Positions 5,397 to 6,538 of a stretch of 6,538 nt of DNA are shown in pieces. The stretch is from the NCBI GenBank assembly GCA_949297205.1, contig CASFSH010000160.1:1-6538 (forward strand), written 5' to 3'. This stretch comes from an uncultured Bacillota bacterium (GTDB taxonomy: Bacteria; Bacillota; Clostridia; UBA1381). The notes beneath the pieces are model-generated. The model was not told the DNA's origin, searched no databases, and saw only the letters and a list, made by a program, of their open reading frames with translations. The translations under genes and the position numbers were made by a program. Each line of letters begins with the position of its first letter. The first letter of the stretch is position 1.

Positions 5397-6538
5397 ATGG
5401 CTAAACAAATATTATTCGGCGAAGATGCCAGACGTGCATTGCAAAGCGGTATTAATCAACTTGCTGATACTGTAAAAATTACATTAGGTCCCAAAGGACG
5501 TAATGTTGTGTTAGATAAAAAATTCGGTGCTCCATTAATTACAAATGACGGTGTTACCATTGCCAAAGAAATAGATTTGGATGACCCATTTGAAAATATG
5601 GGCGCACAGCTTGTAAAAGAAGTTGCTACAAAAACAAATGATATTGCCGGTGACGGTACTACTACTGCAACTCTTCTGGCTCAAGCTTTGGTAAGAGAAG
5701 GAGCAAAAAATGTTACTGCCGGTGCAAACCCAATGATTGTAAGAAAGGGTATTCAAAAAGCTGTTGATGCTGCTGTTGCAGAACTTTTAAAGAAAGCAAA
5801 AAAAGTATCCGGAAAAGACGATATTGCAAGAGTTGCAGCCGTTTCTGCTGCAAATGATGAAATAGGTAACTTAATTGCGGATGCAATGGAAAAAGTTACT
5901 GCTGACGGTGTTATCACTGTAGAAGAATCAAAAACTGCTGAAACATACTCAGAAGTTGTTGAAGGTATGCAGTTTGACAGAGGTTATATTTCTCCATACA
6001 TGGTTACCGATACAGATAAAATGGAAGCTGTTATTGATGACGCATATATACTTATTACAGACAAGAAAATTTCAAACATACAGGAAATTCTTCCTCTTTT
6101 AGAGCAAATTGTTCAAATGGGCAAAAAACTTGTTATTATTGCAGAAGATGTTGAAGGTGAAGCACTTGCAACTCTTATTGTAAATAAGTTAAGAGGAACT
6201 TTCGTTTGTGTTCCTGTTAAAGCTCCCGGATTCGTCGACAGAAGAAAAGCAATGCTTCAGGATATTGCAATTTTAACAGGCGGTCAGGTTATTTCCGAAG
6301 AATTAGGTCTTGATCTTAAGGAAACAACAATTGAACAATTAGGACGTGCAAAGCAAGTTAAAATTCAAAAAGAAAACACTATTATTGTTGACGGCTGCGG
6401 AAATTCCGATGAAATAAAAGCAAGAATCAACCAAATAAGAAACGAAATTGACATTTCAACTTCTGAATTTGATAAGGAAAAATTACAGGAAAGACTTGCA
6501 AAACTTTCCGGCGGTGTTGCTGTTATCAAAGTCGGTGC
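5397..6538 (+). CDS. groEL: Chaperonin GroEL (Hsp60), partial, C-terminus off window
   Basis: The frame from the ATG at 5397 is open to the window end and gives about 380 of the usual 540 or so residues. It starts MAKQILFGEDARRAL and carries the nucleotide-binding GPKGRNVVLD (31-40), NDGVTIAKEI with D51, and GDGTTTAT with D86. The apical domain follows, with GYISPYMVTD, KKISNIQE and EDVEGEALATL. The second intermediate/equatorial part is cut before the catalytic Asp near 398. The protein forms the double-ring ATP-driven folding chamber with GroES. An AAAGGAA ribosome site lies about 10 nt upstream. Position 280 is Val in KAPGFVDRRK where Gly is nearly always found, and position 273 is Pro where Ala is usual. 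These two substitutions are the only odd points noticed. Confidence 0.98.
   Translation, partial: MAKQILFGEDARRALQSGINQLADTVKITLGPKGRNVVLDKKFGAPLITNDGVTIAKEIDLDDPFENMGAQLVKEVATKTNDIAGDGTTTATLLAQALVREGAKNVTAGANPMIVRKGIQKAVDAAVAELLKKAKKVSGKDDIARVAAVSAANDEIGNLIADAMEKVTADGVITVEESKTAETYSEVVEGMQFDRGYISPYMVTDTDKMEAVIDDAYILITDKKISNIQEILPLLEQIVQMGKKLVIIAEDVEGEALATLIVNKLRGTFVCVPVKAPGFVDRRKAMLQDIAILTGGQVISEELGLDLKETTIEQLGRAKQVKIQKENTIIVDGCGNSDEIKARINQIRNEIDISTSEFDKEKLQERLAKLSGGVAVIKVG

Overview
The window looks like chromosome of a low-GC, spore-forming Firmicute of class Clostridia, possibly Lachnospiraceae. Supporting signs are the A+T-rich intergenic DNA, strong AGGAGG-type ribosome sites, sigma-A-like promoters, a CIRCE-controlled groESL operon, a class A PBP with a Lys-rich cytoplasmic tail and an acidic Asn/Asp tail, and a BofC-like sporulation-type domain. 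The family assignment is inference from general resemblance only.

The left two thirds (1-4272) read on the minus strand. In transcription order they hold a bifunctional class A penicillin-binding protein (1906-4272), an unlabelled 33-residue small ORF with its own ribosome site (1763-1864), the magnesium transporter gene mgtE (319-1698), and the start of pgsA (1-237, cut by the window edge). I see no convincing terminator between these genes. One good sigma-A-type promoter lies upstream of the PBP gene (4323-4351), so a four-gene envelope/membrane transcription unit is plausible.

A 220-bp, very A+T-rich divergent region (4273-4507) separates this unit from the plus-strand genes. First comes a 132-residue membrane-anchored protein with a BofC-like C-terminal domain (4508-4906). 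It is followed by a textbook groESL operon: a TTGAAA/TATAAT promoter, a perfect CIRCE operator (5038-5064), groES (5086-5370) and groEL (5397 to the window end, about 380 residues present).

Most of the window is conserved housekeeping sequence. The least explained stretch is the 207-nt gap between the PBP gene and mgtE. It carries the small ORF, several inverted repeats, and a hairpin whose 3' arm contains the GGGG of the mgtE Shine-Dalgarno site. I see no M-box magnesium riboswitch there. This stretch is the best candidate for something undescribed, namely a translated leader controlling a magnesium transporter.
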